Source of the DNA: Ficedula albicollis
Lineage: Eukaryota > Chordata > Aves > Passeriformes > Muscicapidae
Assembly: GCF_000247815.1 (NCBI RefSeq)
Contig: NC_021671.1
Span: 21,571,267-21,635,266, forward strand
Length of the DNA: 64,000 nucleotides
Direction: 5' to 3'
A program made the translations under genes and the position numbers. Each line of letters begins with the position of its first letter. The stretch's first letter is position 1. A model generated the notes under the pieces. The model saw only the letters and a program-made list of their open reading frames with translations. It ran no database searches and was not told the origin of the DNA. Of this stretch, positions 13,701 through 27,080 are shown in pieces.

Positions 13701-16700
13701 GTCACACTGGGGTTTCACTCTGCCTTGGCAGTGTTTCTGAGAGAGCTGCAGTGCTACACTACCAAGCTTTTGTCACTTCACTGGAGCTGCTTTAGCAGCT
13801 TGCTCTTATCAGCTGCTAGAAGTAACAAGGAAATCAAATATCAATGAATTTTCATTAAAGGGAATGAAAGTAAGAGATCAATAGAAACCTTTAGCTGGTA
13901 ACAGAGCATGGGGGTTTAACAGCTTTACAAAGCAACTCCCTGCCCAAATGATGGGGCAGTATTAAAGTACTAGTTTAGGAGAACCATATGAATAACTGGC
14001 TGCTCATTAGCTGATCATGGCCATGATGTGAGGTGAGGAATCTTTACTGACACCCTAAAAGACTTTCTGTACCTTTGCCCCAATTCCTGGCTACGTAATA
14101 GCTAAACAATGACTGTGATCTTTCATCTGACCAGTACCCTATTTAGATTAATGCAGTAGGAAGTAGATAGAAATATTCTGGTGATCCAGAGCACAAGTAA
14201 AATAGGATACTGCAGAAAGAAAAACGGATTTCTTATAAAAACCCAAACAGCCACAAGCTGGATGCCAGTGGAAAGCAGAAGGATGCAGTTCTGTAAAGAG
14301 CTCCAGATAGGGCAAATTCCTTAAGCATGTGAAGGGAAGCTGCTTTTCAAAAGCATTTTATTCCAGCATCTCCAATGCAAAGGCAGGACAGCTCTACTTT
14401 TTGTCCTTGTGCTGGTCTGTCATTTACTTGGGTAGTGGGGGAAAGAAGTGTCACACTGCCCTTGCTTTCCCTCAAAGCCCTCCATAGCCAGCTTACAAGT
14501 TACAAGGCAGAGATGAAAGGTCACCAATGCTCCAGCACTTGCTGCAGCTTGGGACAGTTTCAAAATGTGGGAACAACCACCTGGAAGGTTCTGATGAAGA
14601 GGGGAATGCTTTTATGGATAGCTAAATTGGTCAGCACAGGAACACTGGTAGGAAACCCCAAACACACAAGAGAAACTAGTAACTAAATGAGCCAGTAAAA
14701 GGAGAAGGGTTTGTGGCAGTTCCTATAAGTGCATGTGTGGAGAGGGTTTGTAATGGAAGGAAAAAAAAAAATTTCTGAGCCATGCTGCCTAGAGTGCTCA
14801 AGCCCCATTTGCAAGCCAAGGACTGGCAAACTCCCACCTATTTTCCTGACCTGTCAGCTCCAAAAGCAATGTCATAATTACTGCGGCTCTTTAAAGACCC
14901 CTGTTATAAAAGCTGTAGGCAATCTAAATATTTACTGAAGTAGTCACACCTCAGTACGTGACCATGTAATGTAAGAAGAGCAAACACAAAAGGTGGATTT
15001 ATAGTGACAATAAAATTTTCATTCTCAGTTTCCTGACTTCCAGAAACTTTATGGCCAACCTACACATTGCACTTTCCCCATCATTCATGACAACAGTACT
15101 GCACTCCTGACTCACTTGAACATTTGCACCTAATTTTTATTTCCATGAATCTGTCTTGTACTTGTTGGGTTCTGACAGGGCTTTCTCTGCTCAAACCAGT
15201 CTCATGCTGTATGTGATGCTCAATAGCACACACACAACTGCTTTTAAATCTCAGTGCTCTTTGTTATGTTATGAAATACTCTCTCTACTCTCCAGTAATT
15301 TATGTGAGTCTCTTCTCTCAATTTTCCATCCTTTGCACTGGATAGAGACTGTGGGATTAGACACAATGTTTTAGAAAGTTTATGAAGTTTTCAGCAATGT
15401 TGCATCACTACTTTTCCTGTAGTACTTTTCCCGCCTTTTTCCTAGTGCATAGAGCTCATGGGAACTGATCATTGACTGTGATCTCACATAGGTTTAGTCT
15501 CTGGTCTATGCCATTGCCCTGTTCATGTGATTGCCATCATTTTCTCCTTGATTAATTGCTTTGCATGTCAAAATATGAAATGATAATTGTTTGAACACAC
15601 CCAGACTACCATTTTTTCTCTGTGCAACTTTCCTCTTCGTTGTTTGCCATACATGTTTTGAACAGTGACCATTATCACTGGGCTTCTGTTGTAATAATCT
15701 CTTACTGTTTGGTGGAACTGCCCATTGCAAAAAAAGTTGGTCTAAGTAGCTCCACCTTTGCAAAACCAGTGTGACAATGAAATTCACTCACCTAGGGTTT
15801 TTTCTTCCCTATTGTGTAAAAATAGGAAGAAAAGTGTTTTGGTTTTTTTTTAAGTTCTTTAATGGGGCACATTCTTGGTCACACCTCCATGGAGAATTTC
15901 TGCTTTCAAAATCACTGATGGCCTACCATGAACTCTGTAAAAACATCCTGGGAACAGAAACCCAAGATCCTCTACTCCCTGTTGATAGAAAGGCTGGATA
16001 TTTAGATCATCAGCTTCTTGCTCCCTACACTATGCTTTCCTGGCAGAACACAATGATCCAACTTACACAGGAATTGGGCATTGCTCTGCCCTCAACCAGA
16101 AGCCTAGTAATTCGAGCTCCAAAGAGGTGGCGATTAGGTAAGCAGAACCCCAGAGAACAAGCCAGGTCACTCACTCGGTACAAGTGTGTTGTGCTGTAAA
16201 CACCCTCATCTCCCAGCTTGTGTGACTTCAGCATCTCAGCATGACCAGCCAGCTGGGCTGTTTAGTGAATTTAGGATAGCCACAGAGAAAGGATGACTTC
16301 TTCCTCAAAGGGTAACTTCCTCGAGGCTCCTTAGTGCCAGAGAGCTATTCTAGTGTTTCCTGAGCCAAGAAGGGGGTGTCACTGAATGCACAGAATGTGA
16401 TGGTCTTACATAGTGACAGCTGAGATTCTGAAATTCCGAGTTATTCCCCATAACTTTAATTTTCAAAGATGCTTCAAGGTATTTTTACATTACAGTAACT
16501 AAAATCCTGCCTTAGCACATGGAGACAGAACACTTCTGCCGTGTCACGTATGGAGAAAGAAAACCAGGAAATTCACAGCCCCGGAGCACTTCACCACTGA
16601 TTTAGTTTTTCTTCCTTCGGGGCACTGATCTTTCCAGGTTTTCACTTCCTTGTGATATGTATCACCTCATTAGTAAGAGAATGACTGCTCCACCCCTTTC

Positions 16701-16855
16701 CAGTCAGTGTTGGCCACTTTCGAACATCACAGCTTGTTTTCCCGTTTCATCTCTGGAGGAACCGTACCTGCGTGAGAAAGCTGCTGAAGCTGCAACTCCT
16801 GGGAGTGGCAATGAATAGTATTCACAGGACTCATGCCTTTCATATTTAGATACTG

Positions 16856-16874
16856 AGATAAACAAACTTATCTT
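16856..16874. promoter_or_regulatory. Possible GATA-FOX-GATA motif cluster
   Basis: AGATAA (16856-16861), a forkhead-type ATAAACA (16858-16864) and an inverted GATA site TTATCT (16868-16873) fall within 19 bp. ETS-like CACTTCCTT lies about 200 bp upstream. Such short motifs occur by chance, so this is a weak suggestion of an enhancer, not an identification. Confidence 0.15.
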
Positions 16875-19605
16875 CCATTGCTTATTATTTCGCCCGCGAC
16901 TGCTTTTCTCTGAGGCTTTTAGAAAAGACTCAAGTGCAATTGATCAGTAACAAACACTATGAAGAGCAGACAGCTGGGAAGTGAAACAGATGTTGAAACG
17001 AAATGATTCTCGTCATGAGGATTTTGTTAATTCCTGTCAGGCTTTTGGACTTCACAGCTCCACCAAAACAATGTTTTGGTAAAACTCTTATAAGCAGACA
17101 TCCATTACCCCATTTCCAGAACTTGTTCTCCATAAAGAGCCCAGCAAATGCTGCTGTCACACGGAACAGCAGCAAATCAACAACTCTGGGTAACATCAGA
17201 CCACAGCTTCCTCAGAGCCAGTACTGGCTCGCCTCACAGAAGTTGCTTGGAATGAATAGTTTAGTTAACACTGTTGCAGCTTGTATTCACTGAAGAAAAG
17301 GCTTTCTTTCACTAATTCCATTAAAACATAAGAACATAGACCTAAAATTCTTGACAGTCCTCACCTGGGACATGTAGAAGACTTTTTAGATGCCATTTTG
17401 CTGGAGATTTGGTTACTGAAAGTATGATTATTTTTCTGTATTTTCCACCACATCTTCAGCTTCACAGTCACAAATCCATTTGCTTTAATTGAAATCTCTC
17501 CTGACAATTATGAGCAGCAAATTAAAATATTCCAATAGAAGATGAAATCCACTGGGGATTTGATTGTTCTCTAGTGGCACTGTTTAGGTCAACAAATGAC
17601 GCCTAGAGAGGAGGAGACAGAATTCCTCCTGCTTCAGCCCCGAAGAGGTGCCAGAAATCACCAGCTATTCCTGGTATCCCGCCCCTGGCAGTGGCCAGCA
17701 CAAGGCAGTCACCAGCAGCAGGCAACAGGTAATGACAGTTTGAGGATACATTTCTTGTGAACTTTACCAGGAGGCAGTTTCTTGCATGGAGGTGACTTCA
17801 GAGGAAGAGAGAACACAGGCTCCACTAACACTGACATGTTTGGCAATAGTGGAAGGCACATCCTGGCCACAAGGCCATCGCCCCTGCAACGCTCAGGAGA
17901 CTGATATCAAAGCATCTAACAATTAAGCCATTGTAAGGATTTTTAACATATGAGAATTGCATTTTACCAGCCTTGTGCTCAAGAAAGGATCAACTGCTGT
18001 GATTAAAATAAAACTCAGCCTAAGATACGCAACAACCCACTGGCCCACATGGTTACAACCAAGTCAAAGGTGTTAATTGTCGCCTGTCCTAAAGCAATAC
18101 TTGCTTTACTTGTAGGTGGTGCTACTGTAGTCCAAGTGAGAATTACTGCCTGCTACTAAATTGTACCAAATTTATTTATTTTTATTAAATTTTCTTCTGG
18201 AATGCACTAAGTTTGCCTGCTTCAAATGGAACAACTTTATTCACAGTAACATTATCAAAACAGCAGGTAGAAAGAATGAAACCCAAGATTTCACAGGTGA
18301 GTTGCTAATTCACATGGGTTGCCCTCTTACAGTTTATGGATCATTATAATTAGTTAAGTTGCAGACTGGAACTGTGTTAAGTGATTGTGATGGCAAATTT
18401 ACCACTGCTGACAATATTTAATCCAGTTTAAAGATGTAATTGGTAATTTTCATAACATTCTGTGGGCATGATCTGCTCAAGTACATAGGAAAAAAACCAC
18501 TTTATCCTCTAAAAAACCTGCACAACTGAGAAGCCCTTAATTAGAATAGGCCCTTAAACTTCTGCAAAGAATCAGCAGACACTACTAAAACAGGAGTTGC
18601 TTTCTACTGCGTATCATAAGGCCTTGCTAGAGCAACCTGGACTGCCAACAGGTTAATTCAGCTGTAAAAACTGAGACAATTAAGTACACCAAAATTAATC
18701 ACTAGAACCTGATCAGGAAAGAATGTGACTCCTTTGAAATCTAAGGGTCTCAAGTACCCCATGAGAGAAAATAAAGAGCTGAATTTCAGTTTAAAGAAAG
18801 GCAATTTAAAAAAAATCAAATAGTACACAAAAACTAGACTGTTATTCCCCTGGAGCTGTCATCCTGGATTATACCTAAGGCTCATAAAAACAGGCACAAA
18901 CAGGTGAGGTGGGCCCATGTACAAAGAGAGAGAGAAGAAGAGTGAAAAGAAGTTTAGAAAAATCCTACAAATACCCAAGCATTTTTTTTCCCCAACTCTC
19001 TTTTCCTAGATTTTATAAAGACCCTCACAGACAAGTAATTTCCAGGATCAAGCTATAGTTCTGTGATCTGTGGTCGCCTCTACTATAAATTTGTGCATAA
19101 TTGCCAGTGTTTCTCAATAATGCAGAAGATTCTGCAGTTAATCTGAAAATCCCCATTAAACTGAAGTTTCTGTGAAAGTCTGTTAAGGCTGGAGAGTTCA
19201 CAAGTGATCTGTTCTTGCAAAAAATCTTGCACACCACCGACTTTAGATATCTCCATATGAAGTATCCATTCTAAACACGGGATGAAGCTGAACAGTGGAA
19301 CTGCCCAAGCAGGAAAATCCAAACTGCTCCCCTGGTATGTATTCTATAAGGGGTGAGAGACCCATTTATTTCATCAACCTCATAACACATTTTACCTTTC
19401 TGCCATCTCATATTCACACTCTTAAAATACTAAATAGACACAAACACATTTCTGGTACTTACACTGGGAACTGAGAATGATTAATAACTTAACACTTTAA
19501 ATAAGCTGTGCAAACAACTAAAACTACTTCAGACCACAAGATAACTGGCCTGGCCTTGAAAAGTGCTATTGACGGGCACCATGAGATGGCCAACACTGCA
19601 AAGCA

Positions 19606-20026
19606 GCAAAGCACAGCAAAGCAAAGCAGCAAAGCAAAGCAAAGCAAAGCAAAGCAAAGCAAAGCAAAGCAAAGCAAAGCAAAGCAAAGCAAAGCAAAGC
19701 AAAGCAAAGCAAAGCAAAGCAAAGCAAAGCAAAGCAAAGCAAAGCAAAGCAAAGCAAAGCAAAGCAAAGCAAAGCAAAGCAAAGCAAAGCAAAGCAAAGC
19801 AAAGCAAAGCAAAGCAAAGCAAAGCAAAGCAAAGCAAAGCAAAGCAAAGCAAAGCAAAGCAAAGCAAAGCAAAGCAAAGCAAAGCAAAGCAAAGCAAAGC
19901 AAAGCAAAGCAAAGCAAAGCAAAGCAAAGCAAAGCAAAGCAAAGCAAAGCAAAGCAAAGCAAAGCAAAGCAAAGCAAAGCAAAGCAAAGCAAAGCAAAGC
20001 AAAGCAAAGCAAAGCAAAGCAAAGCA
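19606..20026. repeat. AAAGC pentanucleotide microsatellite (about 79 perfect copies)
   Basis: After a short degenerate start (GCAGCAAAGCACAGC), AAAGC repeats perfectly from about 19630 to 20026, close to 400 bp with no substitution that I can see. On the SHROOM2 transcript strand it reads GCTTT. It generates open frames encoding KQSKA or CFALL repeats on both strands, which are artefacts. Such perfection implies recent expansion or polishing by the assembler. Confidence 0.97.
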
Positions 20027-20079
20027 GCTTTTGGCATTAACACTGCACACAACAGCTAACTCTACATTGAAATATACAG

Positions 20080-20085
20080 TTTATT
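20080..20085 (-). terminator. Canonical AATAAA poly(A) signal, likely SHROOM2 3' end
   Basis: On the minus strand AATAAA is followed after about 25 bases by TGTTGTGTGCAGTG, a GT-rich downstream element, at about 20043-20056. This signal-to-element spacing is typical of a cleavage site near 20058-20070. The (GCTTT)n array begins about 40 bases further on in the direction of transcription. Confidence 0.65.
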
Positions 20086-20642
20086 TTCTCAAAGTCAAGC
20101 AATACCATTTGTCAGTAGGTACATGTTAAGTGTCAGGCAGGAAAACTGTACATTTTCACTCTGGGCTGCAGGATCCAAACAGTTGGAGAAGCACTGTGGA
20201 AATCTTTCACTATACAAAGAGATCTAGAATTGAGAACAACAAAGGATGAAGAAACAGCCATCCCCAGGATGCCAAAGGCAAAACATTAGCACCAGATTTT
20301 TTTCAAAAAGCAACAGTACAGCTATTTACAGATTTACATATAACATTGGGAGGCCACCTTCTTCACGTTTCCAGGGTGAGTGATTTTCAACAATTTTGAA
20401 AAAGGAAAGGAGATAATAGTGTCTACACAACTGTTCTGTGAAAAGGATAATAGATATAGCTTTCACAATATTGCTACCTTTTATCAGAGATCTAAATCAA
20501 AGTACTGTATACAAACACATTGTAATTATATTATTCTTCACATTTCACATACACATTTCAGAGTAACAACAATATGTAAAATTTTAAAAATGCCACAGAT
20601 AAAACAATGCACACTTTTCTCCAAGCTAAAAGACAAGCATAA

Positions 20643-20648
20643 TTTATT
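20643..20648 (-). terminator. Possible proximal AATAAA poly(A) signal
   Basis: An AATAAA hexamer on the minus strand lies within the inferred 3' UTR, inside an AT-rich stretch. I see no convincing GT-rich element downstream, so it may be unused or minor. Confidence 0.3.
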
Positions 20649-22641
20649 TATGTTTAGTTTTGGGTTTGTTACAGTTAAGGGATAGGTTTAAGGACAAAGG
20701 GACCAGTTGTCCTAGGAACATAGCAGCAAATAACTGTGAGATGCCAGAAGACTACATTTCTGAACTAGGAGGACGAAACTAAGGTCAGCTGTAGGTCTTG
20801 TAAAATGGTAGCGCCATTTGACCTCAACTGATGCACATCAACATCATTGCAATTAAAATTTGGTCCCGGTATACAAAGTAGTGCATGATAAGGGTGTGTG
20901 AGGGGGCAACAGTTTTTTTAATGTTTGCACCTGCCTGTAAAGGAACTGCTTCCAGAGGATTTTTGCTCCCCAGTTCCCCAACTCACAAGGAATTCACTGA
21001 TCAGCACCTTTCCAGTTCTCTCCCCACAAAAGAGAGGATTCAGGTAAGAAGGACAGAAAAACTCTTGTGAATGCTGCCATATGTCAGGAGTAGTGGGAAG
21101 AATTCTTTGCTCTCTTTTCAACCACTGACTGTTTGTATTTTCAACCTGCTTAGTTACAGACTGGCATTCGCATCAGCCTTGGAAATGGCTTCTGGTTGGG
21201 GAACCTATTTGTCCGAGGAGAGATAAATCTTTTCCTTGCTACAATAGAAATGGCATAAACACGAAGTCTTCCAAGACTTCCTTTGCCTGCAAAACTTTAT
21301 CTTAACATAGACCTTGACACTTAAAACACTACAGAATTTCACTGTAGGTATCTAAGCAAGCCAGCATAACCCATTACTGTGCTGCAAACATGAGTTTAGC
21401 ATCTCTTTTTAGAGCTACTGGAAATGATCTCAGTCAATGGCAGTATTAGGAGAACACAAGCAGTGATCTGATACTGTGAACTAACATCCTCTCCTTTATC
21501 ACCGTGCAATGGAAAAAAACCAAGCAAACAGCCCCACTTAAGTTCACAGTTACAACACAGAGTTGCTGCAAGTAATGCACAGTATTTAAATGGCAGAACT
21601 GTTTCTATTGCATTTGGTAGTCTGAGAAAGAGTAACAAACAGCATTATGTAGGTCAACTTCAGTATAACTTAATTGTTGATACAAAACCATCACAATGTC
21701 AAGCAACCAGAAGAAAAACACAAGCAGTGTCCTTAACCTACATTTATTTCCATGAAGTATAGTGGGTTTGGGACAAGAAGAATAAAAACATGCATAAAAA
21801 AGCACAAAAAAGAAAACGAGCTTTCTAAATAATTTAGATTAAAAATGTTTTGAATAAAATCAGCACAGTACTTCCAGCCCGTTTCTTAAATCAAGTACAA
21901 CTTGGTAAAGAAAATCACTTGCATTGCATTAAGAGGTGTACAAATATGTCTTGCAAAATAATTTTTAAAAAAGTCTTCAGCAAGGTAGGCATTAGGTGAT
22001 TTGCAAGCTGCTTAAGAAGCATTTAACTAGACTGATTTTAAAGTTGTTTTCTGCAAGGGGAAAGTGCCATCCTATATACAATATTACAAAAACGTGTCTG
22101 ATGCCACAGGATCAGAGTGACACTGCATTTCAGCAATCTTTATATATTAGCTATAAGATGCATGCTTCCCCTATTTAATGTGTCTTTAAAAAAACATAAA
22201 AACCCACTAGATTTAGAGCTTCTAAATGTGTGTGCATTCATGAATTGCTGTAGGGTTTCCCAGCAGACTGTGGAGAATCTGAACATAAAGGAAGTATACA
22301 ACCTATTCTAAAAACCACTGTTTGCATGCACAACTGCCACAGACTTTGGACATACTGAGCACAAAGGTTAAGAGTCTCTCTTCTTTTGTGGAGCTTTCTG
22401 GAAGTTAAGCAATGAGGAACAGCTATAGAGTCCAGCAATAAAAATGTGTTCTAAAAAATTAAATACATCATTTAAAAAAAAAAAAAAAGCATTATTGCTG
22501 TTGTGAGAGCTATTTTTCTCTTGTGCACTTGTTTCTCTACCAGACACTCAGGTGAGCCAAGATACTCATTTGTACACTTGGAAACTCCCCTATCCCTTCC
22601 TTCTTTCCCGTTTTTCCCATCGCCGGTTGGACTCAGTGCCC

Positions 22642-22908
22642 TTATTTGAGCCGCTCGGGTTGGAGGCTGTCAGTCAGACACTTCAGCTGCTCCTCTCCCA
22701 GCTTGATCTTGTCCTCAAGCTCCCGCTGCTCAATGATGAGGGCCGACTTCATTTTCACAAAGTGCTCATAGTCTGCTAAGTTCTCCTCACTCAAGTAGTT
22801 TGCCAAAATGTCAAAGACAATGCGCTCTCGACGATCCAGGTTTTCCTTCAGTTCCTTTGCATCCTCATGTTGCTGGGTCAGCAGCTTTTGCTTATCTACC
22901 AATGTCCG
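22642..22908 (-). CDS. SHROOM2: SHROOM2 terminal coding exon (probably exon 10), end of ASD2
   Basis: This exon has 88 codons and a TAA stop at 22642-22644. The acceptor is TTTCTCCTAAG at 22909-22910, phase 0. It starts [20 protein letters not shown] and continues with [40 protein letters not shown] and [16 protein letters not shown], then ends SLQPERLK. This is the last helical arm of ASD2, almost identical to human SHROOM2, which ends SLQPERGK. Ending right after the coiled coil is typical of SHROOM2; SHROOM3 has a C-terminal extension. No ATG is needed because this is an internal part of the reading frame. Confidence 0.97.
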   Translation of the reverse strand, partial: RTLVDKQKLLTQQHEDAKELKENLDRRERIVFDILANYLSEENLADYEHFVKMKSALIIEQRELEDKIKLGEEQLKCLTDSLQPERLK

Positions 22909-25900
22909 CTTAGGAGAAAAGAAAAACAGTTAAAAATTCACTGGGTTCATTAGGTTGGGACAACAGCTTCACTGTTCAAATCTCAAGTCTGTTTTAGCTA
23001 CAGAGACCTTCCTGAATATTTAGAAAGGTGGAAAAAGAATGTTCCTTAAAATTTAGACTAATAAAATGCATTAACCAACTGATAAAAAATGTAGGAAATC
23101 AATGAAAGATGCACCAGGACCTTCTATTGGCCTCAAAAGCATTACTTCAAAGACTCCTTTACTATTTACTAGCTGTATAGAACATTGTTGCCTTTGAAGA
23201 ATAGTTCTTCAAATTAAAACTCAGCTGTCTTACATCTTCCATAAACAACACTGGCACAGCTCTGGTTTCAGAACCCAGGAACAGACCAATTAATGGAGCA
23301 TTTTGTTCTTATACAGCTCCTAACTCTGTATTTAGCAGCTCTGCTGCATCCATAAGCCTTCCCGATGACACGTGAAGTCCGGTGGTCTTCAGACATGAGC
23401 AAGAGTGAAAGCTGAGGCAAGACAACAGAAGGGCAAAAGGGAAGCAAAAACAAAACAGCATTTGTCTCCAAAAAGGCTGTAAACTTTCTGCTTTGCGCCT
23501 TCACAGGAAACAAAACAGGAAAAAGAGTGGTTGAATGGAAGAACACAAAGAAAGAGGACAGCAGAAGACAGCAGCTATATCTTTCTCCCCCAGCATCACC
23601 TGTCTGCACAGCCAGCAGTGCCACTTGAATCACCCGGCTACACTTCTTTGGCAGAACATGGAGAGAAAAAGGAGCATCATCAACCCAACCTATTTCAGAT
23701 TTCTGCCTACAAGTGATTGCCTTTTTCCAGTGACAGAGCATGGCTGGCTTACTCTGACATCAAGAATTCTCCAGATGTCTGAACTTAATTAAAGACTGTC
23801 CCTAGGAGGTACCAATCCATAACTTCTAGCTTTGCTTCCGAGATGAATTTTCTTTGAGAAGCTTTCTTCAAATAAACCTCAGTCTGTTCTAATAAACGTG
23901 TCCATCTTTTTAATTTGCACCTTCTGTTAAATCACACATGCTGTTTAATAAGCCTGAATGATTTATAGAGAACTGTTTTTGTAGGATATAAAACAGTCTT
24001 TTCAAGATGGAAGTATGAGAGAAAGGGGGCTACAGACCAGTGAGCTTTAATAAACCTACCTGTCAGTTGCACATGTATCTTGTGCTGACTTTCTACAGAC
24101 AGACCAAAGCTCAAGAGTGAAATGTTTTCAGATTTGTGCTCTTAATGTACTTAAAATACACAGCCTAGATTAACTCAGGATTCAAGACAGCTATAGAAGA
24201 CAAGTCAGAAAAATCACACACTATTAGAAAAAACATATTAATCTTCCCTTGAGCTTATTCCAGGGGGAAAAAAGAAATCTCACTGCAAGTTGCAAGCAGA
24301 ATTATCTGCTGCAAAGAGATGGAACTAACAGTTCTCCTGAACTCACCAGGGCAAGTAGCAGACAGCCTCAAACTCAGGACTGTGGCTAGACTGCTCCCAG
24401 GGCAGCCTTGAAGGTGTGTGCATGCTGAGCAGCAGTAACTAGCCAGAACTGGATGAATGCAAGAGGACATGAACACAAAGCACAAGCAATGAGAAGACAC
24501 TGGCCTTGCTGTGTAAGAGGAAGGGGGCTGGCAGCTCTTCAGATGAAGCCCCTTTCAGAAGCTGAACTTGAAATACCTGATGATACTGTCCCTGTGGCAA
24601 AAAAAGACCTACAGCAGAGCATCTAACAGTCAAAATATTAACTCAGCAGTCATTATTTGACTGCTTTTATTGAGAAAGTCTTGTAAGCTGTTGCTGGCTG
24701 CTAAAAAGTGGAAAGCTATTAGAGCAATGTTTATTACAACATCATCATGAAAAGAAAAATCAGTGGTAACTGGGAATATACTCCCCAACAATGGAAGTAA
24801 AATCCCCTGTTTTGTTTATATGGTACATTAGTGGTTCACCACATATTATCATTTAACCTACAAAACACTAAAGGACAAACAAAAAAGCCACAGGCACCAG
24901 TCTAAATTCAACACTTCTAGATATATTTCATAGAATCATAGGATGGTTTGGGTTGGAAGGCACCTTACAGGTCATATAGTTCTGACCCCCGCTCTTAGCA
25001 GACCAGGTTGTTCAAAGCCCTATCCAACCTGGTCTTGAATATTCCCAGGGAGGAGGGCAGGTACCTCTCTGGGCAGCCTGTTCCAGTGCCTCACCACCCT
25101 CAGGAAAGAATTTCTTCCTAACATCTTATCTAATATCTTGCAAACCTGTCCTTTGCCTGAAGGCCATTCTCTCTTGTCCTATCACTACATGCCCTTATAA
25201 AAAAACACCCTCTCCAACCCTCTTGTAAGCTCCCTTTAGGTACTGGCAGGCTGCTCTAAGACTTGTCTGTATTCTCTTCTCCAGGATGAGCAGTCCCAAC
25301 TCTCTGCTTGTCTTCACAGGAGCAGTGCACAGGCCTCTGATCAACTGAGTGGCCTTACTCTGAAAGTGTGCCAACAGGTCCTCATCTTTCTTGTGTTTTG
25401 TGCCCTAGAACTGGATGCAGCACTGCAGGTGGGGTCTCACAGGAGCAGAGGGGCAGAATCCCCTCCCTTAACCTGCTGGCCATGCTGCTTTTGATGCAGC
25501 CCAGGACATGCTTGGCTATCCGGAATGCAAGAGCGCATTGCTGGGTCATGTTGAGCTTTTCATCCACCAACATCCCCAAGTCTTCCTCTCCAGGGCTGAT
25601 CTCAGTCACGATGGATCTCTCCTAATGTTACTATGGCAAGATTGGTGTCAGTGCATGTGAAGGTGACTGGGGATTAAAATATGTTAGGGATTTGGAGTTC
25701 CGTCAGTATAAATTTTACATCAGAACACACAGACAATTTCTGACTGTCCTTACTACACCACCTCCTCACCATCTTCCTTTTCCACACTCAGCCAGTAAGC
25801 TATTTTTATCACAGCTCTCAAACTGTGTTTCCTATGTGCACACAGCATTTGGTAGGTCTTTCCTCATTAGGCAACTGCAACCACACTTAGAAAAAAATCT

Positions 25901-27080
25901 AATGAGGGATTAAATTTCTTCTAGAGTCAGAAGCTTTGATCTTTAGCCCTTTAATAAGCTGTCAAATACTTTGCCTTCCACCTCAGTCAGAGAGAGGTCT
26001 GAACAGCCATTAATCAAATATGTTAGGGCCAAACAGCAAAAGCAGAGCTGCAGATCAGTCCCAGCACTTACTGGTTCTTATGTGTGAAATAATGCAACAG
26101 GCTGAAGAAACAACACAAAGCCACAGCCCACGGAAAAAATTCTGTTACAACACTTAGGTGGACTGCTGGCATTTCAGTCCACGGCCACAAGCCAAAAGTC
26201 CTACTTCACATTCATTTAACCGTAGAAGCTAAACTCACTTAAAACACACACCCCCTCCACACTCTCTATTTACTTTAGCCTAAGTTTCACACATATCTAC
26301 ATCTCGCCTTTGGTGCATATCTGTATCGCTATGTATCTCCTTCCTAGGTAAGGCCTGATGGGATTTGAAGTTAAACAAATTGCTGCAAGCAGAGGTGGGA
26401 TCCAACAGGTTAAGAGCATCTTTATTGCTCCTGCTCCTGAAATTTTCAGTTCTGGTGGGAGCCCTCCATATCACTACCAGGATATTCTGCTTGGGTAAAA
26501 CATGTTTTCTACTGAAAAATTCTTTTTGCTGTGCCTCCCCCTGTTTTTCCTCCCCCCCCCATCCTTTTAAAAAAAACTCTTGTCCTTCTGTTGTTTCTTG
26601 CTCTTGGCTCCTCACTAGGCATTGTGGAAGAAAGCTGTAGTAGATGAGATGCATTTTCTTTGTAGCAACCTTAGAGATTTGTATTAAGATACTCAGTGAC
26701 TATAAAGAAGTCTGCAAGCTTTCTGCATTACAGCACAAACACTCTATTTTGCATCTTGAATTGTCACAGTATTTTTGTTTGCCTCCTTTTTATGCTCTTA
26801 TCAGTAAATTCCCTTTCTTTAAACTTTTGTCAAGAAGTCTGTTTCCTAGTAGGTTGCACCCCAAAACCACTTTTTCTCAGCAAGCCATTTGTAGTTTCAG
26901 TATTCCAAGAAAAGAAAGCAAAGAGAAAAGTTTTTAAAAATCTAAAAAAATGGTCTTATGAGATTTATCCACACACTATCCCTCATGTTGAGCGCTGCAA
27001 TTTAGACAAACAAAACTAGGCAACCCCCACCTCCCATGAGCTTCCCTAAATGTAGAAATATTATTGTTGTCCCTTCTCAC
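22909..27080 (-). other. SHROOM2 intron before the last exon
   Basis: The intron is GT/AG on the minus strand and 4.2 kb long. It contains the CR1 fragment at 24928-25626 and otherwise no recognised feature. Small open frames here have no homology. Confidence 0.9.
24928..25626 (-). mobile_element. CR1 LINE fragment, about 0.7 kb
   Basis: It starts CATAGAATCATAGGATGGTT and GGGTTGGAAGGCACCTTA, the CR1 3' end in reverse complement. It extends into the end of the reverse transcriptase frame: read on the minus strand, 25382-25609 gives EEDLGMLVDEKLNMTQQCAL and then LGCIKSSMASRLREGILPL, which is CR1 ORF2 C-terminal sequence. The copy is 5'-truncated and broken. Confidence 0.92.

Larger units (their letters stand above)
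10632..19605. other. Long intergenic stretch downstream of SHROOM2, no gene recognised
   Basis: About 9 kb has no coding sequence that I can support. It includes an 18-bp tandem triplet (10701-10739), an A-rich low-complexity patch (11347-11393) and a small motif cluster near 16856 listed separately. The longest open frame (142 codons, 15771-16199, plus strand) has no recognisable family, includes a low-complexity Phe run, and has no splice or promoter context. Confidence 0.5.
20065..22641 (-). other. SHROOM2: SHROOM2 3' untranslated region (inferred)
   Basis: About 2.6 kb follows the TAA stop with no open frame of note and an AT-rich composition. It holds a 15-bp A run (T run on the transcript strand) at 22474-22488 and a second possible AATAAA at 20643-20648. 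The distal end is set by the poly(A) signal listed separately. The exact cleavage site, and whether the nearer signal is also used, cannot be read from sequence. Confidence 0.7.

Noticed and set aside
15771..16199. A 142-codon plus-strand open frame in the intergenic region
   Set aside because: It has no recognisable domain, includes a low-complexity Phe run, and lacks promoter or splice context. A frame of this length is expected by chance in 64 kb.
19489..20129. Overlapping frames of 148-188 codons on both strands encoding KQSKA or CFALL repeats
   Set aside because: They are pure translations of the AAAGC microsatellite; open frames on both strands in several phases show this is not coding.
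25382..25609. A 75-codon minus-strand frame with reverse-transcriptase-like sequence
   Set aside because: It is the decayed C-terminus of CR1 ORF2, not an independent gene.
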